Below are positions 23,950 through 37,999 of a DNA stretch of 64,000 nt, piece by piece. The notes under the pieces are model-generated. The model worked only from the letters and a program-made list of their open reading frames with translations. It was not told the DNA's origin and made no database searches. This stretch comes from Neurospora crassa OR74A (lineage: Eukaryota; Ascomycota; Sordariomycetes; Sordariales; Sordariaceae). Each line of letters starts with the position of its first letter. Positions within the stretch are counted from its first letter, which is position 1. The position numbers and the translations under genes are program-made. The stretch spans positions 3,658,001 through 3,722,000 of the forward strand of contig NC_026502.1 in NCBI RefSeq assembly GCF_000182925.2, written 5' to 3'.

Positions 23950-26900
23950 AACTAACTAGACTTCAATTTCCGGGTTTACCCAATATTAAATTTAAATAGG
24001 ACTTAGTCTTTACTAGTAATATAAATATACGAGTAATCCCAGACTCCTATTATAAATAGCTTCGCAATTACTAAGCTATACTAAATATAGAAACTATAGA
24101 ATATTGTAGCCGCTATAAAGAAAAGTAGTTTTAATTAAGGGTTATAATTATTAATAATTAAAATATTTATAATTAGTATATTCGTACTAATATAAATTTA
24201 TATCCGAGTGAGCCTTTTAAATATAATGCGGCTAATAATATAGACTTCAATACTTTTAACCCGAATAATATTAGAGGTAAATACTATCTTCCCCCTCTCA
24301 ACCCTGTAGAAAAGATACTTATTATACAAATCTATATCTACATTAGTAAATAAATTTCTTCTTCAATCCTATATCAATACTAACATCACACTAAATATAT
24401 ATACTTTTAATTAACAATAACGAAAATATAAGGGCTATTATATTAATTTCCTTTGTAATATCTCCTATATTTATATTCAATTACCTAGATTACTATAAAA
24501 AGTTAATATTATTTTGTTATAGCTACGGAATTACCAGAATTATTTATAGCTTAATTATATATAAAAGGAATTTAAAGTTAATCGTTATAAGGTCGTTATC
24601 TAGCTAAACTTTTTAAGAGCCTATTACCTTAAATATTAAAATATTAAGATTATAGAAGAACGTTTTAATATATTTTTAGAAGATGGTAATATTATAGATA
24701 ATATAGTTCGTATTAATATAGATAATATTATTATTAAGGATTTTAATAAATTATAAGAGTAAAGATTTAAAGAGATTCTAGCCGAGGTTGAATTTAAAAT
24801 TAGTATAGCGCCTAATATTATTAGTAGTATACTTAGGGATATTAACTAACTTAAAATTCAATTTCGTAGGGACCCTATACCCAACCCGAACTTTCCCCTA
24901 ATTCAATTTACAAATACACCGGACAATTAACAACCTATAGGCTATAAAGAACAACCTATAGGCTAGTAATTATAGCCTGCAGGTCCGGCTCCAACTCAGG
25001 CCCCGACTTAGGATCCGGCCCCTAGTAATACTCTAACTACCGGTCGGCTACTCCAACTTCGCTATTATATTTAATAAGGCCCCCTTCGCAATTAACCTAT
25101 TAATAAATTTAAATACAACTAAGTACTATTATCTTAGGCATTCCCTAATCTTTACCCCCGTAAGCAAAGAGAATATCTCAATCCCTATATAAGGAAGATG
25201 GATTATAATAAATATATTCAATATACTATACGGTAGTATAATAGCCGTTTTACCCGGTACAAGAGATTCTAATATATTACTTTCAATTCTTTAATATATA
25301 GTTAAATTTATAATAAAAGTTCCTTCTATATCTGTAATATACAATTTAATCTAGAGCTTTTTATTAATACCGACCGATTTGAAGAATAATTTAGGAACCG
25401 ATTTAATAAGGTAAAGAAATTGCTTAATTCTATTATTTAATTCTCTAACACTCTTCGCAATACTTAATTATACTAAATTAAAAAATCTTATAAATTATTA
25501 TTATATATTAACTTCTTAAGGATGTTAATTATATTTATTATATTTAATGCGGCCGATCTTTATTAGGAAAGTCTAGTAAAATATATACTTAATTATAACC
25601 TTTAGTTAGCTTCTAACGATAACGATCGATACTATATCTCTAAGCGGAATATCCTTTAGAATCCTTATATCGCTATATATTACTTCCTTCGAAGGTTTGA
25701 ATTTTTTAAGGAATATGTCCTACTCTTAAAGTTCAAGTTCGATAACTATTAGTAGTAGTTGGAATTTTAGGCTCGAGGAATTAGCTATACTTATAGCGTA
25801 TATTAAGTAAATAATATTAATATACCTAATTTAGCCGACTTAGAAATCCGCTAGTAATTTATTAAAATATAGGGTTTATATTTTACTATATAGAATTTAA
25901 TATTCGAAGGTATTAAGTAGCCTAAAGCCTAATTTAGCGAGGGTGAAGATTTAGAAGGTCTACCTCCTAGTACTATTGGTAGTTAATATAATAATATTTT
26001 AAATTAACTAATCCTTATTAACCGGCTTCTAACTAACTATAATGAATATAGTAATATTTTAAATAGAAGGATGGGTACGGTAGAGCCTACGTTCTAAGAG
26101 GTTTCAAATATAATTAACCGTATATAATAATATATTTATAGTAATAGTTATTATCTTCGAACCCGCCGTTAAATTCGAGCCCTTCCTAGAAATTAGTAAA
26201 TCCCGGACTTTAAGCTGCCGGTACCCGAATAGAAGGTATGCCGCTTTTACTTTATTAAGAAGCTATATAAATACCCCCTCCTTACTATATATATTAACCC
26301 TAGATTTTAATTTTTCGATAGCCGTAGAAATAATAATATTCTCAATTAATATAACCCCCTTATTATACTAAGCTAGATAGCTAATACGGATGTTCAACTA
26401 TATACTAGTATAAATATTATATTCAATTACGTAGTAAAATACGTTTTAAAAGTTAAAAAGCGAACAAAATTTTATAATGAAATTATTATCGAATTAATAC
26501 CCTAAATAATAGCTAGAAACCTAATTAAATAATTTATAGCAAAGTTTATCAACAAATTTATTACCGAATAGGATTAATTTATTTAAAAAATCTATTATTT
26601 ACTATTCAACCTTCCTCTATAAGAAAGTATATATATAATAATTATAGTAGATTATCGCTATTAAAATAATCGAAGTACTATTATCCCCAATCCCGAGGAA
26701 GATATGTGGCCTAATTTTAGAAGAGCCGCACTAGAAGCTGCTAGTAGTAATAATAATAATAATACTAAGGGTATTTATATTAATACTACTAACGAAGTAC
26801 AATAAACCTAGTTAATTTACTAAAAGTATATAAATTGAGAGGAATACTATTCTTATATTTCGTATTTTAAGTTTATTACTACCTTCAACTATATCAAATT

Positions 26901-27088
26901 AAAACCTAGGCCTTTATTGGACCGTACTAAAAAGAAGGTTATTAACTATTTCCCTATATATAAATAGGATAATGAACGTAACCGTCGCAATTTCAAGAAA
27001 GTTAAGCTTATACTACACCACCCTTATTGAAGGCCCGATAATCTTTATATTATTAATAATATCCAATATAATAACCTCGATAACGTAT
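23950..27088 (+). pseudogene. Helitron RepHel, 5' part: zinc-finger module, N domain and HUH Rep
   Basis: Near 24,080-24,250 a Cys-type motif degraded to CSRYK is followed by YPSEPFKYNAANNID, the Helitron module normally reading ANNMD. The Helitron-like N domain follows at about 25,080-25,600 (NKSSFYICNIQFNLELF, then FIIFNAADLYXES). The Rep HUH box lies near 25,770-25,815 (ARGISYTYSVYXV, where the two catalytic His have become Tyr by CAT to TAT). The downstream Rep segment near 26,420-26,460 reads NYVVKYVLKVKK. It should nick and ligate single-stranded DNA, but the HUH histidines are lost and many Trp/Gln codons are stops. The reading frame is cut at 27,088 by the LTR of element 2. Confidence 0.82.
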
Positions 27089-27775
27089 TGAAATGGCGAG
27101 AAGACCACAACAACAACACTAACACCACCACAGCCATTATAAGGACCGTAGTTCTTGGATGTCTGATTAGGCAGAGCTAGGTAGTAAGTAATTTCCAAGC
27201 CTTTTTCGGAAGGTCGGGATGGGAGGTATTAAGTTAGATACGGTTTACTGGCGTCACGCATCTTGTTGTGTGGCTTAATGTTCAGTTTTTAGTAGAAAGT
27301 AAGGATAGTTATTAGATCTTTTAGTATCCTCTTCCTAAAAACAAATAGAGAAACGAGTGGATATTCCCTCGAGAGGGATAAATAATTATTTAATACAATA
27401 GGCAAATAGAAGCAGATAATCAGAGATCACTAAAAGTAAATCATTCTTTTTCTACTAAGAATTAAAATTAAAAGACTAATTATCTAGTATAGTAATAAAT
27501 TAAATGTCGTAATAATCTGTTATTTTGTCTTCTAAAGTTCGATATCTTCCCCTCCCTTTTCTTTCTTTTTATTATTCTTATTTTTCTACCTCTTCTAATC
27601 TATTATCTTATTAAGTTAACCCTTTATTCTTTATCTTTCGTCTATACTAATTATTTAGATCTATTTAATTTAGAAAGTACGTCTTCTAATCTAATATTCT
27701 TACTAAAAATTTGAAAAAAAAGAAAAATCACCGTAGAAAATCAATATATATATTCTCGTATACTACCCCAAATCA
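27089..27775 (-). repeat. 3' LTR of element 2 (left copy, complete)
   Basis: Starts TGAAATGGCGAGAAGACC and ends CCCCAAATCA. The outer (left) 250 bp or so are nearly free of RIP and GC-richer, for example CACAACAACAACACT and GGCGTCACGCATC. The inner part is converted. This copy supplies the sequence missing from the sister LTR's gap. A 61-codon minus frame (27013-27198) spans the less mutated part and is not a gene. Confidence 0.88.
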
Positions 27776-27799
27776 AATCTTCCCTTTAAATCTATAACA

Positions 27800-28930
27800 A
27801 ATCCCCTAAGCAGATTTATTATTATATATATATATATATATAATCAACGTCCCCTTCTATTATTTTTATTCCCTCTATACCCCCTCTCACCTTTATAAAT
27901 TAAATCCTTTTCCTTAATACTTTGAATAAGGAGACGATTATTTATATCTTTAATAATATTGTCCCAGGTTATTCTAATAAGTATTAAAAGTCCTCGCAAC
28001 CTTAAACGAATATTTAGATTAAACCTTTCTTTAAATTCTATTAGAATTTAGGTAGGGTTATTCGGATTATAGCTAAGAAGGCTATTCAATTTATACTCTA
28101 TACAACGAACGGGATAAACTAATAAGTTTACTATAAATTTATAAGAGCTAAAATTAAGTAGCATATTTATAGCTATTTTATTAAATACTAAGCTTCGGCC
28201 TATAATAAGTATCTCTCTTATAGAGTAGAAGCTCTTAAATCCGGTTGCTAAAGATAATCCTTATTATAAGATAGGTATAGGATTCAATAGTATACGCCTA
28301 TATTAAGAGGAATAAAGAGGGGTAGACGGGTTCGACGGCCTCCTAAGATCCAAGGGGATTGGTAATTAATTAATCCGCCTTACCTAAGTAGGTATTTGTA
28401 CTAAACTTATAGGTAATTCTAAACTACCTAGTAAACTAATATTTCTTAGTACCGATAGAGCTCTATCTTCTAATAATAGTTCGAGAATTCCTATATTCCT
28501 AGGCGGTAGAGGAGTTCGTAATTGCATCCAATTTATTGGAGTATTAAGAGAAAGAGCGTTAATTCCCCTAGAAGGGTTAAATATAGTTAGCATTAAGCTA
28601 CAGCGTATATTATTATTAATAGTTAATTAAATAGAAGTACTCTATCTCCTAATTAATTGAGGATTTAGGGGTAACGATACTACTAAACGAAATAAAACTA
28701 GAGTAGAAGACGGCTAATTCATTATCCTAAAGCTTTGCAAACGAATTATAATTTATCGAAGTAGAATTAGAATTAATTGTATAGAAGAATCTATAGGCGG
28801 GGGTAAATAAATATTATTAGAGGAAGAGGTTAATTTTTTAACCTCTCTTTATTCTATTATAAAAGTAGGAGAGGAAAATATAGACGATAAAGAGTTAGAG
28901 GATAAAGAATTATCTTTATTACTTCCTTTA
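27800..28930. other. Degraded unassigned sequence after the 3' LTR of element 2
   Basis: Both strands show semi-open frames. On the plus strand 27,950-28,350 reads as a basic protein fragment (RVIRIIAKKAIQFILY, then GRRVRRPPKIQGDW). On the minus strand 28384-28593 is an uninterrupted 69-codon ATG frame. I cannot decide which strand was coding and recognise no family. Confidence 0.35.
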
Positions 28931-30640
28931 ATAAATTTTATAAATATATACTAGAATAGAGGAAGGTTAATAAGAATATTAGGGCTATTATATAGTTAAT
29001 ACTAAGAGAGGATCTCTATACCTCCTAGTCCTTATATACGGCCGTTAATACTCTAAGTAATATAATTCCTTAGCTATATAAGACGCTAGGGCTTTCCTTC
29101 AATACTGTATATATATTTACTTTATTAGAATAAAAAACTGTTTAATCTTTAGTCGACTACGTATAATACTTTAAATTTAGGCTTACGAGGTGGACTATTG
29201 GAGTATTATTACTTTGTTCGTAAGGTATTATAAATTATTCTCTAATATTACTATACTATAACGTTTTCTTTCTATTCCTAATTAAATACCGTATAGTACT
29301 TCTATACTGCACTCTATTACTAGGTCTTTAGTTTCAATATCCAGAAGTTTAAATTACATTCTATTAGTTTTATTCTTATAGTTTCTACTACTATTAATCT
29401 ACAGATCTAATTAGAGGTTTGGGTGACAAATTCGACTTATCGAATAATAAAGCCTAGGTCTAACTTCAATACTCCCCAAATGCTGAATTTCTAAGACAAC
29501 GAAATTAAGGCCATCTTTATATTTTTTAGCATATCGTCTTTAAAATTAGAGTTATAGTAGTCCTATTAGCCTACTAATTAATTAAAGATAGCTATAGCAA
29601 AATAGTAGTTCTTAAAGTAGAGAGGAATTACCTAAAACCTTTTATTTTTTATAAATAATATAATATTATTCGGATTATTTATAAACCTTAAAATCCTACT
29701 ATTGAGTTGAATATACTTATTTAGTACAAAAATTATTCTTACCCCTTTTCTAGTCACCTACAAAAGTAGGGTAACTAGATTATTAATATAGGTATAAATA
29801 TACTTATTAATACTATACTAAAGGTCGGCTAAATATATTATAATTCGTTTCCAATTATAAAAACCTTTCTCATTAGGTAGGAAAGCGCCCACTTAATTAG
29901 GCTATAGTCTATAATAGAAGAGCCTGTCGAATAGTTTATTAGATTCTAGTTTATTATAAGGTATTTTTAGGTTGTATTGCTAATTTAGTTGAATCCTACT
30001 TAGTTCAGGATACTCTAGAGGTATATATCCGTTCTTTGAATTTAAATTTCGAAGGGGGCTAAGGTATATTTTATAATATAGTAATTTATTCTTATATTTT
30101 AGGATCCAATTACGTAATTAGTTTATTTTTATAATATACAACTATACTTTAATCCTTTACAATAAATTAGGAAAGGATCCCTAATAATTTTGTATATACT
30201 AATTAGTAAAGCCTTAATATATTATTAATATTAATTTAAGCGTTTTATTCGTATTAGGTCGATTTATTCGATTAATAAGCGGCTAGTTGAACGTAAATTT
30301 AATAGCTTCTTTAATTTATTTTTACTAAAAATTTAACAACGGCGTAGTTGCTAAGTTATTAAGGTAGTTAGCGATCGGTACTTTACTATAGCTGCGTAAG
30401 AGTTAAATACTGTAAATAATAATAGGTTATTAAAGTTGCTTACTATTAGTATTGCCGGATTTAACTACGTTACTTTAATTTAAAGTAATCTTAGGCCTTT
30501 TACCCTCAGCTTTAGTAGATCTAACTATATTGTTACTACTAGAGGTAGCCTTAGCCTTATTATTAGAAGAAGCGTAGTTATTAGAAGATATAATAATAAT
30601 ATAATATTTTAAATAGGTATTTAATCTATATTTAGTAGGA
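28880..30640 (-). pseudogene. Unidentified degraded coding sequence in the additional region of element 2
   Basis: On the minus strand 29,300-30,600 gives credible protein text interrupted mainly by TAG/TAA. Near 30,430-30,590 there is a Ser/Asn/Lys-rich start (KATSSSNNIVRSTKAEGKR), and near 29,820-29,890 a segment AFLPNEKGFYNWKRII. The plus strand is also partly open at 28,900-29,400 (LLLPLINFINIY, then ERISIPPSPYIRP). I do not recognise either. It lies between integrase and the 3' LTR, the position of the additional frames in element 1, but I saw no similarity between the two. Confidence 0.35.
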
Positions 30641-31068
30641 AGGAAGGGTTAAATTAACGTTTAAATTATATTGAATTAAATTTAGGGGAGGAGTGAAGAA
30701 TGTAGGTCGCACTAGATTAAAATTGTTGTAATAGAGAAGAGAGTACTTAGAAGTTTTAGGCTTTTTAATATTATTATATTAGAAAAGGAAGGAAAAAGAA
30801 GGAAGGAGGCGGAGGGAAAGGGTATTATATAAATATTTTATAAATCGTCCAATTAATTTGCTTAACCCTTAAAAGTATTTTTTTAAAGTTATTACTAATT
30901 TAACTTATAATATAGTACCTAGCCTCGTAATATTTACCTTTTGTATAGTAAATTTATTTCTTCTTTCAAAACTATTATTTAGGCAGCAAACTATAAAGGT
31001 TTGAAGGCAATAATAGTCTTTTATTTCTTCTTTTTCTAATAGTAGTAGTAACTTTAATAGCTACTTAG

Positions 31069-32350
31069 TACAGTAAGCTCTCGCTAATTAATTACTTTCA
31101 CCTAGAATAATAAGTAATAGATTAAGCGTTATTAATAATCTATAGTTTGGATATAAGAACCCGCTTCCCTTAATCGGTTTTCTTCCTTTTTTCTCTCTTT
31201 TTTTAATCAATTCTTTATTTTTCCATTAACTTTCTTCCTCCCACCTCAAACCCTTATCATTAAAATATCTACTTACGGCTCCAATTAGCCTCAATAATAC
31301 GGAAATCCTACGCAACTTCTTCCTCCTACCACTACCAATTAACCAATTATAGTTCGTTAGAATATTTATAAGAATAATATTCTTTAAGTACAGCAAAATA
31401 ATATTTCTCCTCCGGCTTATCCTTTTACTATTTCTCACCAAATTCAATATAACGACCGTCCTAAAGCTTATAAATATCTTTATTCGCAAATTTGACAATA
31501 GATTAGTCTTAGAACTTTACTTATAAACATTATTTAGGGAGCCTATACACCGATAGAGGGCATAATATTAACTATCTTTCATCTTAGAGTCTATACTATA
31601 CAATACCCTTTTTAAACATTATACTTTATACTATTATAGGGATTCTCTAATCGTTAGAAAACCTTCCTATAAATATTTAACAATTTTAAGGCTAAAATAT
31701 AGTTTCTCAATTAAATTAAACAAATTATAACTTCTCCTAATATAGTACCGAAATTAGTTTAAATTAATATTAAAGGTAGTTAGCCTTTTAGTTACTATAT
31801 TTATTTTATAATTTAATAGGATAAGTAGCTCAAAATATTAATTATTTAAATCTTTAGTAAAAAATATATATTCTTACTCCCTAATTAGTTCCTTACTAAT
31901 CTTTTTTTTTAGATACTAGTAATTCCCTATAGTATAATTATTATATTGCAATATTCCAAAAGGAATACATATTAATATTCCGCAATACTTCTAACCAATT
32001 CGAATAGACTCTAATTATTAATCCTTTTACTAAATACTATTCGCTTCTTTTATCTAGCTTTAAAAATAGTATTTATAGTAATTATATATAGAATTATAGA
32101 ACGGCCAAAGAATATTCTATAAGTTTAGTATCTTTAGTACGTATACGTAGCTTAGGTACTCTCTATATTAATAAATTGAGTATTAAATAATATAGTAGTT
32201 AGGAGGAATGAATAATTATTAATATTCTTCTATTACAATTTCGTATTGGGGCATTCTTTAGAGGAGAGATTAGGCCTTGGTTTGAATATCTTCAGCGTAA
32301 AAGGGGGTTGGAAGTTAAGGGTTTAAGGCTAGATTCATCTAATATATCCT
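31069..32350 (+). other. Possible nested DNA-transposon relic beginning with CAGTAAGCTCTCGC
   Basis: After a TA (31067-31068) the sequence CAGTAAGCTCTCGCTAATTA leads into a TATA-like GATATAAGAACCC near 31,149-31,163 and a pyrimidine-rich leader. This resembles the terminal and promoter layout of fungal Tc1/mariner (pogo/Fot-like) elements as I remember them. A degraded plus-strand frame follows (31,440-32,330). I could not find the matching inverted terminus, so the assignment is tentative. The minus ATG frame at 31226-31498 is a shadow. Confidence 0.3.
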
Positions 32351-32649
32351 AAGTTGTAAAGTAACTAATATATTTACACTATTTTCTAGAATAGGAATTT
32401 TAAGTAAAAATATATAAAAAATTTTCTTAGGATAGTTAGGTATTACTAAAAGGATTGTTGTTATTTAAAGTTGGGTTTATTTGGTAGTTTAATAGTAAAT
32501 ATTTTAACTTTTTTAGGTTTTTTTTGTATTATAAGGAATATTTATAGTATTATAGTATATAGTAAAGTATAAGCTTTCCTATCTTTCTCTTTCCTTCGAA
32601 AGGAATAATAATATTTATTTGGTTCCTTTCGTATAAAATAATAAAAAAT

Positions 32650-35600
32650 CGAAATAGTTAATCTTATAGTAGTCCTTAATTATATAAAGTATTAAAGTTC
32701 CTTATTCCCTAGCCTATATATTAGTTTCTAATTTTTAAGCTTCCCTTTAAGTAAAATAATTTTAAAATTCCTATTATTCTATTCTATTATCCGGCGTATA
32801 TCCTTTATAGTATTCTAATTAATTATACAATCTATAGTTTTTCTAATAGTGTCTTTATTAATTATAGGTTCCTCTAAGGTTTCCTTTAGGTATAGTAAAG
32901 GAAGTGTATTTTAATTAGTTATATTACAATCTAGTTTTAACTATATATTATTGTATAAAAAATACTTTTTAATCCTCTTAACCGGGTAGGAGGTAGTAAT
33001 ATTAATACTATTAAATATTTTTAATAAATATTTATATTTAAAAGCAATCTTTCTAATCCGAAATAGTTTAAATTAGCGGTAGGTCAATTTTCTTACCGAG
33101 CTTATATTAATTCATCGAACATAGTTATAGACCAGTACTAAATCTCCTACCTATAGTTTTACAATATTGGGTCTAATCTTTCTTTTATTTATAATATTGC
33201 GGTACTTTATAATTTTCTACCTTATAGCAGAGATTCGTTCGGCCGTAAGATTAAATTTGTAATCGCTATCTTAAAGTAAATGGGCTCTAGTAAGTATTAA
33301 ATTGAGCTGGGCTTTAAGTGATTTGTTATCCTATATATTACCCTATTGTATAATTTTCTAAGAAGGTAAATTAAATTTAATTAATAAAATAGGATTATAT
33401 CTATAACCGAAGTAGAAGGGAGTAAAACTATAGTTCCCTTGGACTATAGTCCGGTTTGTAAATAAAACGTAAGGTAGCTAAGGCTTCTAATTAGTTCTTA
33501 TACTATTAGTAAATTTCGTAAGTACTATTGTAATTAGGAAATATTTAGATTTATTTACTCTATTTATTTTAAAATTGTAGGGTAAGATTTTAATAAAAGG
33601 GATATTAAATTTCGTTAGTAGGTTATTATAGTCTTTCCGGAATTCGGAGCCGCTATTAATAATAATTAATAAGGGTAGGCCCTATCGATAGATAATCTAT
33701 ATTTTAATAAAGCGAATTATATATTTAAAATTTACTTTAGGGAGAATATTTGCTTCTATGTAACTAGTAAAGTTATTCCGTACCTTAATAATTCTAATTT
33801 TTTTACTATTCGTCCTTAATATATATTAAATATTTAGTATTTATTTACAGAAAGGTTGTAGCGATAGATTAATATACTAAAAAATATTAATAAACTGTTT
33901 AGAATTCTATTTTTAATAGTTTGGGTAGGATTTAATATATTTTTCTATATAGGAATAAATGCCCTTCTACTAGTAGAAGTTAGTAATGCGACGGTAAATT
34001 GCTTTTCTTCCTTTATAATTAACTTTATTATAATATTTATGGAAGATAATATTATAATTAATATTATTATTTACTAATTTGTATAGTAGTTAATTAGGAT
34101 TCGTAGGACGCAATTATAAAGTTCCTTTATAGAAGAAGAACCGTAGGGCTTCGGTCTTCTAGCGCTGCTATTTTAATTTAGTAATTAGGTAGGAAGGTAA
34201 TTCTAGCGTTTAAAGGTATTTAGCAATCCTTTGAAAATAGTAAGTCCAATAACCCTTTAAAACTTCCTAATTTTTCTTCCCTTCGTCTAGTGTTCTATTA
34301 AGCTTAATTATATAGATTTATTAATTTATATAGTTATTAATATCCTCTTTATTAGCTTTATCCTACTAATTTACTATTGAAGGAGGTATATAGGAAAGGT
34401 TATTAGCTACAATATTCTTTTTTCCTAGGATGTATCTTACTTCGAAATTGAATAGTTGAATCTAAGTAATCTAGTGTATAATTATTACTACTAGAATATT
34501 AAACGCTATACTATTTAATTAATATACTATAACTTAAGTATTAGTTTTAATAATGAAATAGACGCCGAATAAATAGCGTTTAAGCTATTTTAAAGTATAA
34601 AGTAGCCCTCGAAATTCCTGCTTAATAGTATTATATTTTTTTTCAGCTTCTAACCAAATACTACTTTCGAACCGATAAGGGTGGTATCTACTATCTGGTC
34701 CAACTTATTCAATAACCGCTCCCCAACTAATTAGTAATATGTTTACTATAAGGAATATATCGCTATAGCGGGTATTATTATAAATAATAGGTATAAAATA
34801 AGGAGCCAAGAGAACTTTATACTATAAATATTCTAAAGCGAATTATTTATTCTTAGTTTATTACTATATTGTATTTTTCTTAAGTAGAGTATATAAAGGC
34901 TAAGCTATTATAGTAAAATCCTTAATTTAGACTTAGTAGTACCTAATAATCCCTAGGAAGGCTCTTAGTTATTAGAATTTTTTGCCTTTCTATTTAGTAA
35001 ACTTACAATCCTCCTATTAAAGGATTCTAGATACCTTATAGGGTGAAGGCCGTTGACTATCTTCTAAATAGAGGTATCCTACGAATTCAATTTCCGGTTA
35101 ATACTATTTAGATTTTTCGGTTATAATAGTATAACCGCTAAGTTCGATATTAATTAGGACCTTATTAATATTAACCAAATAATTAAAAACATATTTACGT
35201 ATACTAAGTCGAACCTTTAGGCCATTATAATTTGTAGTAATTAATTTAATATAAATATCGTTTAGGTAGGGCTGGTATATAATTGGGATTAGATTATATA
35301 GTACTTTAATTATTATACGGGAGAATTAAATAATAGAGTTTGTTCCTCCTTAAAATAGTATAGTTATCCTTTTCGCTCCTATTATACTTTGGAAAGTAAT
35401 TATATCCCTATTCTTTTTATTAAGAGGGATTTAGTTATATTTAGAAAAGAGGTTAAGGAGGGAAAGTATTTTAAATCCTCTAAATTCTTTACTAAACTCT
35501 TTATAACTAAGAGGGATATTAGAATTATGCAAAGTAATAGTATTAATTTATTAAATATTATTAATTAATCGAAGGCTACTATCTTTCTTAAATATTAAGA

Positions 35601-37080
35601 ACTAATTATTCCGGTAGGCAATATAATTATCTTTTAATATACTTCGCTAAATTCAATCCTTCAATAATTTGCAAACTTTCTAATAGTTGGCCTTTAATAT
35701 AGGGATTAATTTGTATTACTATACTAAATATAGGATAATCCTAATCTCTTAGGGAGGGAAAACGTTGGGTTTAATTTTTCTTATATAATTAAAATCCTAA
35801 ATAAGAGCTACTTTACAGTTTTAAAGGATATAAATAAATATTTCTTATTCCTCCTTAGTTAGACTATTATATAAGTTATAAAGTATAGTTTTAAAGCGTT
35901 CGGGGGTTAGCCGTTCTCCTTTAAGCGTACTTAAGAATTATAGTATAAGAACTTTATCCTATAGCAACAAATAAATCGTCTTTCGTTATTCTAATCTATT
36001 TTTTAAAGCTTCTAAACGCTATAATTTCTATTTTAGGTTTCCTTCTAGCTTTAATCCATTAGAAGGTGCATCGTCGATTGGTAATACCTTCTAATTTTTC
36101 TGCTTATATATAATACAGGTAGCGAAATTCTTAGAAGGTATAGTATTATTTAGTAGTAATTAATTAGCTTTCCTATTAATAGGTATAAGTTTATTACTAT
36201 TGTGAATTTTCTTCCCTTTATCTATATATTTCAACTATTATACCAACGCCTAATACTAAATAAAGTTATATATTTGCCTTCGAAGCTCCGTCGTAAGCCT
36301 CGTTTCTTCTACTATTAATTAGGGAGCACTCCCTATAGTTATTATACTAAGTACGTTACTTAATTCGTTATAATTAGTATTATTAAAGTCCCTAAATAAA
36401 AATCTTTTGAATCGTTTCTTATTGAGTGGTTCGTCCTATAAAAATTGTTAGAAGAATCCTAAAACGGCCTTTTTTAACGAGTAATATCTATTTTAAATAT
36501 ATTATAAATAGTTTAACAACTTATTAATTATTAAATCCTCTATTTATCTAAAGATTTTATTTTAGGCTTTACTATTGTATTAAGTAAGAATTAATATATT
36601 AATTCTAAAGTTAATTCCTAAATAGTTAGCGAATTTATTTAGGGTAAACAACTACTTATTAAATTCCTAAATATACGGTAACACTTATATACTTAGCTTC
36701 GCTCTTTCCTTTAAAATTAACGCGGCCTTAATAATTATTTCTTCTATTAAAACGTTTATTAATTCAATACTATAAGTTGAATAATTTAATTTTATTTAAG
36801 CATTTTTAAAGAAGGGCTACCCAAGTATAATATTATAATACGGGAGGTATATAGTAGTAACGAAGAAATATACTTCCTATAGAATATTAGCGAACTACAC
36901 TTAACTATATACTTCCCCAACGAAATCCTATTTACCGCTATTACTATCCGTATTTAATACTCCAATACTAGTAATAGCTAAACTATATTCCTTAGCTAAA
37001 TTATAGGTAATTGTATTTACTTCTATACCGGTATTAAGGAGGGCTTTAATTTTTAATTCCTTTTACTATAAAGAGACAAA
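32650..37080 (-). pseudogene. pol of element 2 (protease, RT, RNase H, integrase), RIP-inactivated
   Basis: Read leftward. Protease is at about 37,005-37,060 (IKALLNTGIEVNTI, from LLDTGxEVNTI). RT begins near 35,630 with YRNNXFLIFKKD, continues with RLINNI, and has its catalytic box as QPYLNDIYIK near 35,240-35,280. One catalytic Asp has become Asn. The integrase C-terminal part is clear at 33,050-33,500: YVLFTNRTIVQGNYSFTP, GYRYNPILLIKFNLPS and then the KLQVGDLVLVY-type end near 33,115-33,160. Stops replace Trp and Gln. The same YxDDI+K signature and long leader and tail are found in element 1. Confidence 0.82.
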
Positions 37081-37999
37081 TAAGGTAGGCAGAATAGAAA
37101 TTTTCGTTATATCTTCTAAATACAATAAGTAGGAGAGTTTATATAAATAGGTATATAATTATATAGGAGTAATTATCTCTATTATATATTTAAAGGCGGA
37201 CTTCAATATATTTTTGTAGATGAGTTTAATTGTACCGTCTAATCTTTAATTTAAATAGTAGATGGAGGTTATGGTAGAGTCTAGAGTATTATTCCTATCG
37301 TTTAGGATTCCCTTAATAAATATACTATTAATTTTATATTAAATTATAGGAATAACCTAGTTTGCTTCTTCCAATTGATTAGCCGTTATATTACCTTTAT
37401 AGGAGATTCTAATAATATTCTCCTTATTAAGGCTAGCTTTATATTAGATAAGAGTAATTAGTACTATTATAAATTATTAATTTATACAATATAGTTTTTT
37501 AATTCGATAGGGAATATTATAGTTAATAGTTTTGGATACGAGAGGGTATTAATCTTTAACCCATTAGATAGTTTCTTTCGTAATAGCATTAGTATTAATA
37601 ATTCTAATAGGTTTTATAAACGAAGTATTAAATTTAATTAATATATTCTCTTTATTAGAATTGGGGGTTAGTAAATTAATTACTTTATCTTCTACTATTG
37701 GCCTAAGGATCTTCGTTAGCCGTATTATTAGAAGCGTTTAGTTAACCTCTAAGGAAGGGGGTTAGGGCTAATTACTTTTAAATATAGTAGTATTATTATT
37801 AGTAATATTTAATTACTATAGCCGCTTAGGTAGACGGTTAGGAAAAGAAGTTTTTCCTACAAAGTTTATAATTTACTTACTAAATACTCATATACTAATA
37901 TTTTGTATAAATAGCATTAGATTAATTATAATACTATTTAACGTTTAACGGGTGCCTTCGATTTTATATTTTAAAGATTATATTTTTTTAATAAGGCGG

